Assembly: GCA_029168955.1 (NCBI GenBank) | Contig: JAPDOI010000039.1 | Span: 2,294,001 to 2,358,000 of the forward strand | Origin: Aplectana chamaeleonis | Lineage: Eukaryota > Nematoda > Chromadorea > Rhabditida > Cosmocercidae | Reading direction: 5' to 3' | Length of the DNA stretch: 64,000 nucleotides | Shown: one piece after another, positions 1 to 11,247 of the stretch | How the letters are laid out: every line of letters starts with the position of its first letter | How positions within the stretch are numbered: position 1 is the stretch's first letter | Made by a program: the position numbers and the translations under genes | Notes under the pieces: generated by a model | The model's database searches: none | What the model was told of the DNA's origin: nothing | The model's input: only the letters and a program-made list of their open reading frames with translations

Positions 1-38
1 CCGAATATGTTTCGTTTTTCGAACTTCGGACTACAATA

Positions 39-509
39 CCGCTCGTAGGATTTGGTCAGAAAGCGAGCGAGGTCGGGTTTTCGCGTCTTTTTCGTATTTT
101 CTGTATAACTCGCTCCAAACTCAACTTTGAGCGAAACTAGGAAGATATTCATGATCCTGGCGCCGGGGGCTACCCATAGGTTCAACCTTTGTGGTGGTTT
201 AATTGAGAGCTAAAGAAGATTCGGCGTAAGCCAGATTTGTGATTACGGTACCACGACGGATGGGGCTCTACCGTCTCCGTCTGCGTTTCCATATGTCTAC
301 CGTATCTAGAGAGCTAGTTGATTGCGAGATTTCCATGCTTCTCCACGAAATTCCGACAATGGATATACCTTTGGATAGCCCTCAACGCCAGGATCATGAA
401 TATCTTCCTAGTTTTGCTCCAGGTTGACTATAAAGCGAGTTATACAAAAAAGACGGAAAAGAGTCAAAAACCCGACCTCGCTCGCTTCCTTACCAAATCC
501 TACGAGCGG
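39..509. mobile_element. TA-target MITE with long inverted ends, copy 1
   Basis: The left end (CCGCTCGTAGGATTTGGTCA onward) is the reverse complement of the right end, and the inverted similarity extends over roughly 120-140 bp on each side. TA lies on both outer edges (37-38 and 510-511), as expected for a TA target duplication. The interior has no transposase and is shared with the copy that starts at 4199, in inverted orientation. The short ORFs inside are by-products. This is a non-autonomous element; the superfamily is not proven. Confidence 0.75.
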
Positions 510-1178
510 TATTGTACCATTTTCTCATTGCGAGGATTTGAAATTATTCTTTTCTGGAATCCCCTGAGCCGTTTAGAGAATTTTTGAGCACGGATTCTTT
601 TCATGTTCTGCCTCATACCTACATTCCTCAAAACACATTTTCGCAAAACCTTTCGGGAAGTTGTAAGCGAAACCTAGTCAGTGCTTACACAAAATAAGGT
701 TGAACTCGTAGAGAAACAAAATATGATGAGGAAATGAACAAGCAAGGACCACAGTGACAGAGCGCGAAACATTTCAGAACTAATTGTGGCAACTGAGTTC
801 CATTGTGACGGTATTGATAGCGCTCTGGTCCTGAGCGGACCGCATGACCATGAGGAACAAATTCTTGACCGTACATTAGTTTCGGTGCTATTTAGCTGCT
901 GCCACATAATCATGTCTCCTGAGCTATGTAGTCGACAGCCGTAATCATCGAATACTCGGCTTTCGAATATATTGGTAAATCGACATTTCTAAATATTCTA
1001 CTTTCAATCATGTTCGAAATTTCCGTTTCCCGATCATGTTCGATTTCAACTGAGTCGAATTCGAATATGTTCGTAAAGTGGACGGCAGCAACCAGAATCG
1101 GTTCTCCCCATAGTATTCCTTTGCTCCTCCACGTTTTCGCCTTTGAAGCCTATCGCATATGGTTTGCGAATCAAATTT
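510..1178. other. Unassigned DNA with degenerate ATTCGAA motifs
   Basis: No convincing coding segment. From about 945 to 1075 there are scattered TTCGAATA and ATGTTCGAAT motifs resembling those in the hAT-type element at 2771 and the arrays at 35.7 and 42.2 kb. This may be a decayed end of the same kind of element. Confidence 0.3.
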
Positions 1179-1302
1179 AGTCTGATGAATGGCCAGACGC
1201 GATCATTGCAGATCGCCGTGCGGTGTTGGCGGCATCATCGGCCAACGGGGCTCCTATCGCGCGCGGCGATCTACCGTCGCAGCTCCGTCCATTCATCAGA
1301 CT
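1179..1302. mobile_element. Small MITE-like foldback
   Basis: A perfect 14-bp inverted repeat, AGTCTGATGAATGG, lies at 1179-1192 and 1289-1302. The interior is GC-rich and non-coding. GAATC occurs just outside on both sides, but a clean target duplication is not resolved. Confidence 0.5.
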
Positions 1303-1543
1303 GAATCGAATGCGAGGACTTGATGCCACGGTTCGAGGAACATTGACACAGATTACATAGATGGCAGTGTGGTCGTGAACTAGGGTTCACTAAATATTTT
1401 TTAACTTGGAATTCTCAGTTAAGCTTTCGTGCAAATTTTCTCGAGGTACTGGAATCAAAACTGAACGGTTTTTTTATAGAAAAATTTTCATAGGTTTCCT
1501 CCGATTTATGTTTTCCTCACTTTTCCTACATTTATTAGTCTAG

Positions 1544-1646
1544 GACAAGGACGGTGTGCTAATGCGCGTGCATCGCGGCGATGATGATGAGGAGTTCGAG
1601 GTGTTTGAGGACGACTGGGAAGAACTGGGTGTGAGTCATCCTACAG
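1544..1646 (+). CDS. Candidate coding exon, acidic segment
   Basis: After a possible acceptor (ending TCTAG at 1543) an open frame reads DKDGVLMRVHRG followed by a run rich in Asp and Glu and the residues DDWEELG. An in-frame stop lies directly upstream, which favours an exon over a longer ORF. Two donors are possible: GTGAGT at 1631 (phase 0) or GTAAAG at 1647. Both can join in an open frame to the next candidate exon at 1800. The protein is not recognised. It could be a chance ORF, but the codon use and splice signals together suggest a host gene fragment. Confidence 0.35.
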
Positions 1647-1799
1647 GTAAAGTCTAACTCTCACTACTCCGGCCAGGTGGATCCAGCAGAAAAAAGGTAG
1701 GAGGAAAACTAGGCTAGTTTTGAGAATATATGGATAATACCGACGCATGTACTCAGACGAGAAGTTGACTATGAACGTTTTTCTGCGCGTCACGTTCAG

Positions 1800-1981
1800 A
1801 TGGCAACTATGAAAATTCTAGTGCCAGATTCCTCTTTTCACTCGCATTTGCTGATACCGCAATGCACCACGGCGGCCCTGTCTGTGGCGATCCCCCATCC
1901 TTTCTTTTCCACTCCATGCGTCAGCCATAAGCTTTCATGCCTTGAAATCGTCCATATGACCGGTGATCATGCTCAGGCACG
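1800..1981 (+). CDS. Candidate coding exon
   Basis: A TTCAG acceptor ends at 1799 and a GTGAGT donor begins at 1982. The intron from the previous candidate exon would be about 153-169 bp. Frame 0 is open throughout. The +2 frame, which would follow the donor at 1647, reads GNYENSSARFLFSLAFAD and then meets a TAA about 130 bp in. Which frame is used, if either, cannot be settled by eye. Function not recognised. Confidence 0.3.
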
Positions 1982-2762
1982 GTGAGTTTTTTCAATTTTC
2001 CACCGTCTTCAATTTCTTCGATGGTAATTTGAGTGTCTCCGTATCGGGTAGTGGGTAGATGGCCTATCGAATTGAAACAGAAGATAAATGTTCAAGAAGA
2101 ACGATTTTTTGATGAAAAAAAAATAATAAAGGCGTTCCCTAAATTCTTGGTAGCGCAAAGGAATGTGCAAAGCTTCACACACCCCTGAAATTGACCTTAA
2201 ACGTAATCACATAAATTCACATCTAAGAGCTTCGTTCCGGTCTTCCCGGTGCAAAAAAACTGCATTTCGGGTCAGCCGGACACTCAAAATCGAGGCCAGA
2301 TCCCGTTTCGGGCGACCCGCTAACCTTTCCGGGCGACCCGCTAACCCCTCGATTGTTACTAGCCACCCGGATGACAAAAATGCCTTCGCGGTGCAGCGAA
2401 TTCGCATGTGAATGTACGTTACGGACGAATAATCTACAATGTACAAATTTTCTCGCGACCCGATTCACCATTTCGGACGACCCGGACGAGCAGCGATTGG
2501 TCGCCCGGTACCAGGTTCTGAGATGGACATGGAGTTTAAGAGAAAGGATGAGAGAGGGCCGTCGCAGACCGCTCCACCGTGGTGCATCACAGTAAGAGCG
2601 ATTGCGGGTGAAAGGGGGAGAATGTACGCTCCCGAATAAGCTCATCATGGCTGCGCCTTCATCATCTAATAGGGTAAAGTTGAGCCTCAACTATTTCATG
2701 TACACAAATTCTATGCATGCCCTAACCCTCACGGTAGTGTAGTACTATGTAGGGATAGCTAG
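1982..2762. other. Unassigned, with short CGACCCGCTAACC repeats
   Basis: Several ORFs overlap on both strands, which points to chance openness of GC-richer DNA. A short duplication (cgacccgctaacc, twice) lies near 2310-2350. No recognised gene. Confidence 0.25.
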
Positions 2763-2770
2763 ATGAATAT
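2763..2770. repeat. Target-site duplication ATGAATAT, left
   Basis: Identical to 4183-4190 and directly outside inverted ends TATAGTTGTGCC. Eight bases is the hAT duplication length. Confidence 0.75.
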
Positions 2771-4182
2771 TATAGTTGTGCCCTGGACGTAAAGACTGCA
2801 TATCAAATATATTCGAGTGGCCTCTTTTTTGAGGTCCGATATTTGAATATATTCGAGTGACCCTTATTTTTCGAGGTCCGAATTTCGAATAGATTCGAAT
2901 AAATTCGATTCGAATATATTCGAATAATTTTTCGAATAACTTTAAAGCGACAGACTGAAAACAGGCCAGGTGAGCTGTCAGTGGATCCTCTAGTTCGAAG
3001 TGAAACTTACTGCCACTGATCGTGTGTGTGTGTGCGTCTATGCTACGTCCCCTTCCCTCACACTTTCCCGCTGCCTCTATCCTCGCTCCGCACAAGCAAA
3101 CGGAGAGAACTTGATTTGCCTCCGAAACAGAGGATGACCATATGAAAAAATCCGAGCGACATCAATCGGATCAAAATCTCAAACAGAGATGAGGAAATGT
3201 TTTAGAATCGAGCCGCCATGCTACGATGAAGACGCCAAGTTTTGAATTGCGGCGCACACAGCGAGGTGCCAAGTGATTTCGAAATCCTCTCAGACACTCG
3301 GCATCAGACCGGGGGAATTTCCGTGGTAAACAGCAGGCCGGGAGCGTAGAAAAGCGCGTAGCCACGCAATCGGCAGGCCGGGAAAGTTAAGCGAGCAGGC
3401 CGGAGCAGTTCGGCCGCTGCGCATATACGCGCCGCATCGAAAGGAAAAATATGTCAGCTCTGACAGATTTCATGAGACGTTGAACTTCAGATCTAAACCT
3501 GCGCTACATACGATAACCGATTTTATGGCATCTCCGCGGCTGGCATGATTAGCCAAGTTAAACTACCATCGCGCACTCCGTACGAGCGGCATTTGAGACC
3601 GATCCCACGTCTACTGAGTAGACTGGAAAGGTTCATCCGCTATAGTTTGTCATAGCAGCAATTTTTGGAAAAGGTGATGTAGCAACTGTCGTGTGGGAGA
3701 GGATCACGGACATTGTAGTGGCAGGAATCAATAGTATAATCGATGGTGCTGAGGAAATTTCTTGGCGTGCTGTGATTGTGCCCCGGCCTGTCCGCTATAG
3801 CGCGGAAGTGGCAGGCCGGGGCATCACTGCCGGCAGGCGTAGCTGAGATGCCCGCGCCTGCTGTCTGGCGGGTTCCCGGCCAGCTGAACCCAAGTGTCTG
3901 AGGCTTCAACGTGGTCATACCTGCCAATGGAACAGAAGCTCATCTACCGTACACCACAAATAGCGGCGACGGAGCAGATTTTATCGAAACCATTCGATAT
4001 TATAACTATTCGAAGGAACATTCGAATAGTAGGCTTCGATTATTGAATGGATTCGAATACCCCCTTTTTTGAGGTCCGATTTTTGTATAGTATTCGATTT
4101 TAGAGATTCCAATAATGAATACGTATTCGAATGGCAATTATTCAAAATATCGATTCGAAACTATTCGAATGGCACAACTATA
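2771..4182. mobile_element. hAT-type non-autonomous element with ATTCGAAT-rich ends
   Basis: The ends are perfect inverted copies of TATAGTTGTGCC (2771-2782 and 4171-4182), flanked by 8-bp direct repeats ATGAATAT. The subterminal DNA (about 2805-2940 and 3970-4170) is full of ATTCGAATAT-like motifs, with a shared phrase TTTTTTGAGGTCCGAT in both halves. The middle has no recognisable transposase; ORFs near 3171-3365 and 3640-3927 on the minus strand are not recognised. I infer a deletion derivative moved in trans by a hAT transposase. Confidence 0.7.
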
Positions 4183-4190
4183 ATGAATAT
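4183..4190. repeat. Target-site duplication ATGAATAT, right
   Basis: Right-hand partner of 2763-2770. Confidence 0.75.
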
Positions 4191-4198
4191 GTACACTA

Positions 4199-4931
4199 CC
4201 ACTCGTAGTATTTAGGCAGAAAGCGAGCGTGGTAGGGTTTTCGCGTCTTTTCCGTCTTTTTGAATGGCTCGCTTTGAAGTCAACTTCGAGCAAAACTAGG
4301 TAGATATTCATGATCCGTTATCGCTATGTTAGCGTTATCCAATGGTATAGCTACTGTCGGGGTTTGTTCGAGAACCACTGAAGTTTCGCAATCAACCAGC
4401 TCTCTAAAGTGTGCCTGAATGAGAATAGCGGCCCACGCGGCCGGCGTGCCTGGCAGGCGGCCGTCGCATGTGCCGCTCTCGCACGTGTGTTGGGTTTCAA
4501 GGTCGGCCATCCCCTCTCCCCTGCCTGCATAGCTGATTGATCGGTGCAGTGCTTGCCGCCAGCCGGTGCCGGCCCCGTTCGTAGTCGATGGCGGTGGGGA
4601 CGTTTCGCCTGCTCGTCCGAGAGCGGCGAACGCGACGGCCGTCTGCGAAGCACGCCGGCCGCATGGGCAGCCATTCTCATTCGGACACACCTTATATACG
4701 GTGGACACACGGAAACGCAGACAGAGACGGTAGCGCCCCATCCGCCACGGTACCGTAATTGCAAACTTTGCTTATTGCGTAACCTCTATAGTTCTCAGCG
4801 AAACCACCACAAAGGCTAAACCATTGGGTATCCCTCAACGCCAAGATCATGAATATCCCCTAGTTCTGCTCAAAGATGAATTTGAAGCGAATTATACAAA
4901 AAAGGCGAAAAAGGCGAGAAAACCCGACCTA
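4199..4931. mobile_element. TA-target MITE, copy 2, right end missing
   Basis: Same family as 39-509. The left end reads CCACTCGTAGTATTTAGGCA, and the inner halves share the phrases AAACTAGG(T/A)AGATATTCATG and GATCATGAATAT. It carries a nested MITE (4407-4693). Its outer right end (about 30 bp) is missing where the CTCTGAG element begins at 4932; the expected continuation is not seen beyond 5881, so the junction is a deletion or rearrangement as well as an insertion. Confidence 0.7.
4407..4693. mobile_element. Nested GC-rich MITE in copy 2
   Basis: Inverted ends: AAGTGTGCCTGAATGAGAAT on the left and its near-match AAGGTGTGTCCGAATGAGAA on the complementary right strand, continuing into GCCCACGCGGCCGGCGTGC-like arms. 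The sister copy at 39-509 lacks this block and acts as an empty site, running from ...agctctcta directly to ...tacggtagac. The target duplication is not clear. Confidence 0.65.
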
Positions 4932-5879
4932 CTCTGAGAATATTTGCGTCGCTATGGCATCGTAATAACCCACATGCGGCTGGGCCGGCCACATGTTGGT
5001 TATTCGGATGCCACATATGGGGTGATTCGAAGCCACATGTTGGTTATTTCAATGTATTAGGCGCCTGTCATAGTCGGCCGAAAACCGGCCGTCCTAGTCC
5101 CACCCGGTCGATACGTATGAGAAACACGCAAAGCGGGAAGAAATGAAGTGATAAAAATCATCCTCAACTGATAAAATTCAACCTTCTGTATGCCGTCCTA
5201 GTTCGCATCAGGAGGATTTTTATCATTCGAGACGGTTTTTATCAGTTGAAGTCGATTTTTTTATCACTTCATTTCTTCCCGTTTTGCGTGTTTCTCATAC
5301 ATATCAAACGGGTGACACTAGGACGGCCGGTTTTTGGCCGACTATGACGGGGGCCACATGTGGGTTATATTGATGCCACATGTGGGTTATTCCGATGGTT
5401 CCCACCACGGTCTCCGTGTGCGAGACCACCCCCTTTCCCTAGCCGTGGGGAACATCCCCTCAGCTGCCAAAAATTGCAAACCTCGAACCAGGGTTTGGGT
5501 TTGATCTCTTCCCGCGCAGATGCCCAGAATGAAATCATTATTCTTCGGCTTCTGAGTGATCCTTCAAAGGCGACTTGAAGTCACTTTCCAGGATCGGAAT
5601 CGAAATGCCGAGTGAGCATTCGGTGAGATGGAGCGCCTTTTATACCCTTCGGTTTGTTTACTCTGAGCATGATACTGGTACCAGAAAAGAACTCAATTCT
5701 TAACAAGTTTAAGATTGCAATGCCATAGCGATGCTGTTTCGCGAGCTGCATGATTTGCTATGCCACCGAGATGCTATTTCGCGAAGGAGTTGCATTTCAA
5801 CCCCATAGTGATTCTATATCGCGCAAAATCTTCATTTCAGTGCCATAGCGATGTAATAGCCATGCGAAGATTCTCAGAG
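4932..5879. mobile_element. CTCTGAG-ended element with CACATGTGG repeats, copy 1
   Basis: The inverted ends begin CTCTGAGAA, with TA outside both (4930-4931, 5880-5881). Subterminal DNA holds several ~22-bp units containing CACATGTGGGTTATT on one side and units containing ATGCCATAGCGATG on the other. A MITE (5061-5353) is nested inside. Without it the element is about 655 bp, close to the inverted copy at 53935-54573. No transposase is encoded; the ORF at 5360-5578 is not recognised. Confidence 0.75.
5061..5353. mobile_element. MITE with about 100-bp inverted ends
   Basis: The left arm (GCGCCTGTCATAGTCGGCCG onward) and right arm match as inverted repeats for about 100 bp, including shared CGTATGAGAAACACGC and AGAAATGAAGTGATAAAAA segments. 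It interrupts the CACATGTGG repeat region of the surrounding element. Related but shorter pieces occur at 44270-44370, 49845-49940 and 52825-53030. It should form a strong hairpin when single-stranded. Confidence 0.75.
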
Positions 5880-5881
5880 TA

Positions 5882-6162
5882 CGGGGCCTTCCGGGAAGGT
5901 TTTTAGAACCAGCCAATGTATGCGGCGGACGAACTTCGAACCCTCCCGTGAGGCTCCCGTAGTTTCATGAATGCGGCCAGAGCTTGTTAAGACCGCGTAT
6001 TGACCACCTTCGTACAATGAATGGAGTATCTAATTCAAATAGATAGTCTGAAATATTCCAGGTAAAGAAGCTGCGCGACGATACATCCATGAGAAGTCGA
6101 TATTCCAAGAGCTCACGCACCTCAAGAGGATGCAGATACAGTACGGGAAGGTGTGTACTGAT
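5882..6162. other. Unassigned DNA
   Basis: No recognised element or gene between the CTCTGAG element and the candidate exon that follows. Confidence 0.3.
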
Positions 6163-6331
6163 GAAGAGTTTGCTTTGAAAATGCCCCAATCTTCCTACTG
6201 AAGCGATCTGTTAAGGTACAAGAACGAATACTCGTGCGGTCACTGGTGGGTAATTTCTGTAAGATGCACGGCCTAGATCCAGCTCGGTTTAAATTCCAGA
6301 CATTCTATTCATGGGAAAAATTCCTATATGG
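6163..6331 (+). CDS. Candidate coding exon with a consensus donor
   Basis: An open frame runs from about 6163 and reads FENAPIFLLKRSVKVQERIL, then LVRSLVGNFCKMHGLDPARF and KFQTFYSWEKFLYG. It ends at a consensus donor GTAAGT at 6332. It has balanced composition with many aromatic and charged residues, unlike the shadow ORFs around it. The exon start is not determined; an acceptor may lie anywhere from 6163 to about 6215. I do not recognise the protein. It may belong to the same plus-strand gene as the candidates at 1544, 1800 and 12664. Confidence 0.4.
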
Positions 6332-7724
6332 TAAGTATACGAGTCATACTGCTACTGCTAGTGCATATAATGCGGATGAACTAATCTAAAAACTTCCTCC
6401 TGCTGTGTAGTTTTCGCAGTTGCGAAAAATGAGATGTGTTGTGAATTGGTCATCGTGGGGTTGCTTGCGTTTAGTCGGTATTATCCAACGCTTTGTTAAA
6501 CTCTACAGAGTTGTGTTGATACGTACGTATCACCTTCTAAAAAGAAATATTCTGCCGGAGTTCGGGAGAAGAATTTCATCGGGTGTGATGTTTGTGTTGA
6601 TGTTGCGCAGAGGTGTTTGCACACCTGGGCTAGAATTCACGAAAGGCTAATCACGTTTTAAAACTTAAGAGACCGCCTGCTACACGGCGAATTTCCACAG
6701 CCGACCGGTGCGCTCCACGGCTAATCGTTTCCGTGGGTGACATGTGTGGACACTCGGTCCGCTGGGAACCACTTCGATTGGGGCAGGCTTTCTTACATGG
6801 TAGATATCCAATGTTTCATTTTCACTCCACTCTTGAGTACAATGGGAGAAGGGCCATGATCGACCCTTAATCATTCACTTTCTTACGGGCGTGGTGCGTT
6901 TCGAATTCAGAAGGTATTTCAACTTAACACGCATCAGGTTCTTTGAAACACGACTTTTCGCCAATTTCCGGGCTTGTTGGCCACGAATTTAACGTTTTTC
7001 TCCCAACTTCTGGAATTTTCTGTAGATTGCAGCAGATGGTTAGGACTACACCGTGCGAAACAGACCTAAAATATCGGAAATGGAAAAATGGACGAACTTC
7101 GGATACGTGATATTTTAATAAGCCTCATAGCAAATTTTCGACGAACTCAGAGACTTTGACCTGCAAAGTTGTCTGTTGTAACCGACGAAAAGTCCGTAAG
7201 AAATCTGAAAATGGGAGTCGGACTCGGGGTAAGCACCCCAGGCCCTCCTAAATGACCACCTGGGCGAAGTCGCAACAAAACTTGAAACGTTTACCTACAC
7301 ATAACAAACGGCAAACGATAACAATTTTATTGAAAATTGTAGAGTTAACACCATTCATTGTTTAGCACCTCCAGCAATACCACGTAGTGATGGTTCAGCA
7401 AATTCTGGAGCATTGAATTAACGGCAGGCTTTCAGCCCCATCCCGCCAAGTTACACGGATTTCCGAAATAACGTTGATGAATGGTCAGAATTGCGGGCAG
7501 AAACTCGGCTAACCCTCGGGATCAAGGCAGCAAAATTTTAAACATTGAACGACTACATTTATCTCAACTAGTTGGTGCTGCAGTCTCGAAAATCAAAGAG
7601 TCGACACCAGGGCCCGTAGCAATCCCACCAAAAGATGGGAGCTCATGGCTGCCTCCCCGGCGTGAGGTGGTGGCTCACATCGCAAGCGGAATAGGTGGTG
7701 GCCGCCCTGTCCTAATGCACGTGT
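6332..7724. other. Unassigned, probably intronic or intergenic
   Basis: No recognised element. The ORFs at 6420-6650 and 7481-7741 have no features I can name. Confidence 0.3.
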
Positions 7725-7778
7725 GCGTGCTGAGGTGGTGACTTCGCTCGCAACCGAATGTCACCCACCTCGGCACGC
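7725..7778. repeat. Imperfect hairpin, 18-19-bp stem
   Basis: GCGTGCTGAGGTGGTGAC at 7725-7742 pairs with GTCACCCACCTCGGCACGC at 7760-7778 (one mismatch, one bulge) around a 17-base loop. Possibly a solo foldback remnant. Confidence 0.5.
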
Positions 7779-9494
7779 AGCCATGGATCTGAGGTCTAAA
7801 GGGGAGCCACGAGCTGCGAGTGGAAAGTGGAAATAGCGCGCATATAGCAGAGGCACGTAGGGAGGGAGCCAAGTCATGGGTCGTGCATGACCGAGTTGGT
7901 GGCGGCGCGGGGAAGAGAACACGATCCTTCGACCATCTCCGTTGAGGTTTAAGTGAAATTCTGAGTTTTGCGCTGATTATGCGAAAATTCCCCCCAAAGT
8001 CTGTGATTAGGGCATTGGAATGATAACCTCCCCTAACAAGTGATAAATCTTGGAGGAAAAATCATTAAGAAGCCTTTAACGGCTGAAAACACTTCAATGA
8101 GTGGCGATCATTGCCACAGTGCTGTCAGCCTTCTCCCAAGAAGGCAAAATCAATCGCTTTTCATCAGCTGTTGATTTTTGCAGACGCTGATTTCCCCCTG
8201 GTTTCTCATCGTTTTTGCTGTTTCTGAGCCTTCAAAGTGGTTCTTTTTCATAAAGCTGTACGTGAACTGTCTATACTGAGTGATACATTCCTTAAGTTTC
8301 CTTCGCGGATTCACGAAAATAATTTGAAGTTGAATTGGACAAAGTATTCTCTTCCAGAAGGCTGACCAATTTTTCGGCTGCTTTCATGGTTCACTAGTTT
8401 TGTGCCGCCGATAAGAGATGTTTTGAAAATTTCTTGGCGACGAAAAGTTCGAGATCATTTTTCAGTTACCCATGTCTCTAACTGGTTCTGTACATGCCGA
8501 TCAAAATGGTACTGTTTTTCAACACGTTTTTTTCAGCACAGAAGCTGTCTGAAATGCGAAATGCATATTGGATAACTCCATCCCCCCCAGAAAAACTCAC
8601 CTACATACTAGCGAGACAACTCCTTGCGAGACGAGACTGTGAGACACATTGCGTACAGTTTTTATCAAAAAAGAAAAAATGTGAACAGCAAGGGAAGGAG
8701 GAAACGGCAGCAGCAGCAGTCAGGCATAGCAGCAGATTTGAAGGTGATAATCAATTTTCTCCAAAGAAAGAAGCACAAGGGGTTAATGATTATGAGCTCC
8801 TATCAGACAAAAAATCTGGACGATAATTTCTCGAAAGAAAAATCCAGAAGTCTGAGAGATATCTATAAACATTCAAGATTTGTTTTCACTTTTCGCCCTA
8901 GAAACAATCAAGAACAGGCCTACACCACGGTTTTCAAAAGGTAGCTGAGTTATCATCAAAATTGTTGGGTGTAGTTAAAATTCTCGTGATAACTTGTGAA
9001 CGGTTTCCCAGCCTCTAAAAAGGGCATTGCATTCGGAAACATGAAATATTCAAAAACATTAAAGTTTGCTTCTATTCTTAACTCATTTTCATTCGATGTT
9101 TTTTTAAGCGAATAGCAGCGTGATCATGTACAAACATGGTTTCCGGAAGAAAAATCATAGTCATCAAATCAAGTTTTGTAAGAATACATATACTTCTGGA
9201 ACTGGAGCATCGCCTGCTTAGTTTAGAAAAAGTAAGTATAGCACAGAAGGACAAGGGATAATTCTCAACGTCAAGTATCACTCTGACTAATTAAAGAGTA
9301 ATCTGCGGAGTTTTCGGATTAAAAAAGAAAGTGTGAACTTCTTTACAAAGTCGAAAATTTTTTCTTGTGCAACTGCTGAAAACGTGTAAGCAGAGATAGC
9401 CGTGCATTGTTTGTAATAAACTTATCACAATAGGATGGACTGCAGACCTAAAGGAAATGGTTTCGATGGAATAGATTGCTGTTGACTGTCTTGG
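7779..9494. other. Unassigned DNA
   Basis: No recognised gene or element. ORFs at 8494-8826 and 8624-8944 are low-complexity (Lys/Gln rich) and overlap in different frames, so I do not call them. Confidence 0.3.
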
Positions 9495-9935
9495 TCATAT
9501 CACACCCTGGCTAATACTAGGAATGGCGCCTCCAACATGAGCGCGCGGTTCAGTTGCTGTGCTCGCTGTCGATACGATCATTGTGCGTAGTTCGACTCCG
9601 CCATGTGACTGGTTTTTGCAAATAGAATTATCGTGTACGAAGGGTCGCTCCTGGTTGGCGACAATAGGTGGCATCTGGGCACGATGTACCTCAGGTCGGC
9701 TGCCATCTTTATGTGGTGGCGGCGGGGGGTTTGCTATGGGCCCAGGTTCGCGATAAGCATTTATTACAGCTGGTGGACGTTTAGGCCGGTTGGGGCTGGG
9801 GCGAGGCAGAGAAGCAGAGGGCGAAGGCAGTGGTAAGCTCGTCCCCACGCCGCTGTCACGGGAGTGCATTCGCGTGGATGTAGCAGAGCATCCATGAAGC
9901 TTAGTCAAAGAAAACTTCATAATCCTTGTGCACAT
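9495..9935 (-). CDS. Candidate proline-rich exon, possibly C-terminal
   Basis: On the minus strand an open frame encodes a Ser/Pro-rich segment (RDSGVGTSLPLPSPSASLPR, then NRPKRPPAVINAY), a PPPPP run followed by HKDG, and a tail ending IPSISQGVI before a TGA. The proline run could bind SH3 or EVH1 domains. The context suggests the cytoplasmic tail of a larger multi-exon protein, but I do not recognise it. The true 5' edge is probably internal to the frame, at an acceptor such as the one ending TTTGACTAAG. A donor-like CAGGTGTGA at the very end means this could also be an internal exon. Confidence 0.4.
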   Translation of the reverse strand: MCTRIMKFSLTKLHGCSATSTRMHSRDSGVGTSLPLPSPSASLPRPSPNRPKRPPAVINAYREPGPIANPPPPPHKDGSRPEVHRAQMPPIVANQERPFVHDNSICKNQSHGGVELRTMIVSTASTATEPRAHVGGAIPSISQGVI

Positions 9936-11247
9936 ATAAGTGAATTATTCAACTATAAATTGAAATTGTAAATGGTAAACCCTCTACTTTATTGATACGC
10001 CAATTGAGCAACTTTTCTCGTTGAAAAAAAAATGGAACAACTATTTTGAGAGTTCTATGAGTACTTCGCGAGTGATTTATGGAATGAAGGGTGAATCAGT
10101 TTTTGCTTCTGACTTTTGTTAGTGACTTGGAGTTAAACGTCGATATGAAACTGTGTTGTAAAACTAGGAATGTCAAAACACTAACCTATTTAATAGAAAA
10201 CAGCTTTTATAAATGTACATCGTAGGCCAAAACGGGAGGCCTTCCGAACTTGCTCGTTTCCAATCTTCCTTGGAATTGAGATGGTGCGGTAAGCAATCTC
10301 GTTGGAATTGGGTAATTTTGTTGTTGGCTGTAATTTTTGGCAGGGCTTGTTCAATATTTCCCATCATTCAAATTCCCCGCGCGCGCGTTACCTACTGTAG
10401 TACCGGAATTCAAAGGATACAGCTTCAATAAAAAGATAGGTACTGACATAGAAGTATATGAGGTTTTCACGTCACGTGAAGTGCCCTTCTGAAGGTTGAT
10501 TTCTTAGTTCAATATCGAGACGCCTAGCGTTTCTCAATAAACTTGCTTATTATGCGCGGTGGAATTAGGATAACGGCGATACTTTTTACAGCCCAATAAC
10601 ACTGCTTTGAATGAAAAAAAAACAACTATAATTATACGCCAATGCATTAATTCTTATCATTGCTCAACATTATTCAATACATTCTTCTTCCGGATTACGT
10701 GCGTATACGACAAAGCACATTCTGCTCTGTATCAGTCCTTTGTACTCTCATAAGCATCTCGAAAAGTGTTTTAAAGAAAGCAAGAATAATAAAAACACAA
10801 GTTTACTTCTTGTAATGCCCATATGCGCGCTGAAATAGCCAACGCTAAGGATGAGGCGTGGCAAACGAATAGTAGCGCCTGACTCTGCCGCGGAATCCTT
10901 TCTCTGCGCTCTAGCCCACCGGCTTACCGTCCCACACCCTTTTTATTATAACCCCTCAGAACGAAGTTCGGGACGATTTCTTATCGAGCAAAGAAGCTCG
11001 AAACACGAAAAGTGTCGTTCCTAAAGATGCTGTTAAAATAACTAGCAACGCTCAAAATGCTTGACCACTGTTAATGTAGATAGGTTACATTATGAAGAAC
11101 CTAATGGTATTCAAGAGAGATCCCATCTCCCAAAACTTCAAAAAATATTGACTGTTTTTTTAAAATATGTGCGCAGTGTGGACTCGTGGTCCGAGAGGCA
11201 AAACAGTCGTGAGTGCGCAGTGTGGACACGCGGTCCGTTAAGTGTTA
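9936..11247. other. Unassigned, with one weak exon candidate
   Basis: Mostly AT-rich non-coding DNA. A short open segment from about 10204 (after AAACAG) to 10288 (before GTAAGC) reads RRPKREAFRTCSFPIFLGIE on the plus strand; support is weak. Near 11170 and 11212 a short phrase (GTGCGCAGTGTGGAC) is repeated. Confidence 0.25.

Noticed and set aside
180..215. Possible spliced-leader RNA (GGTTTAATT)
   Set aside because: It diverges from the nematode SL1 leader after nine bases and lies inside a MITE.
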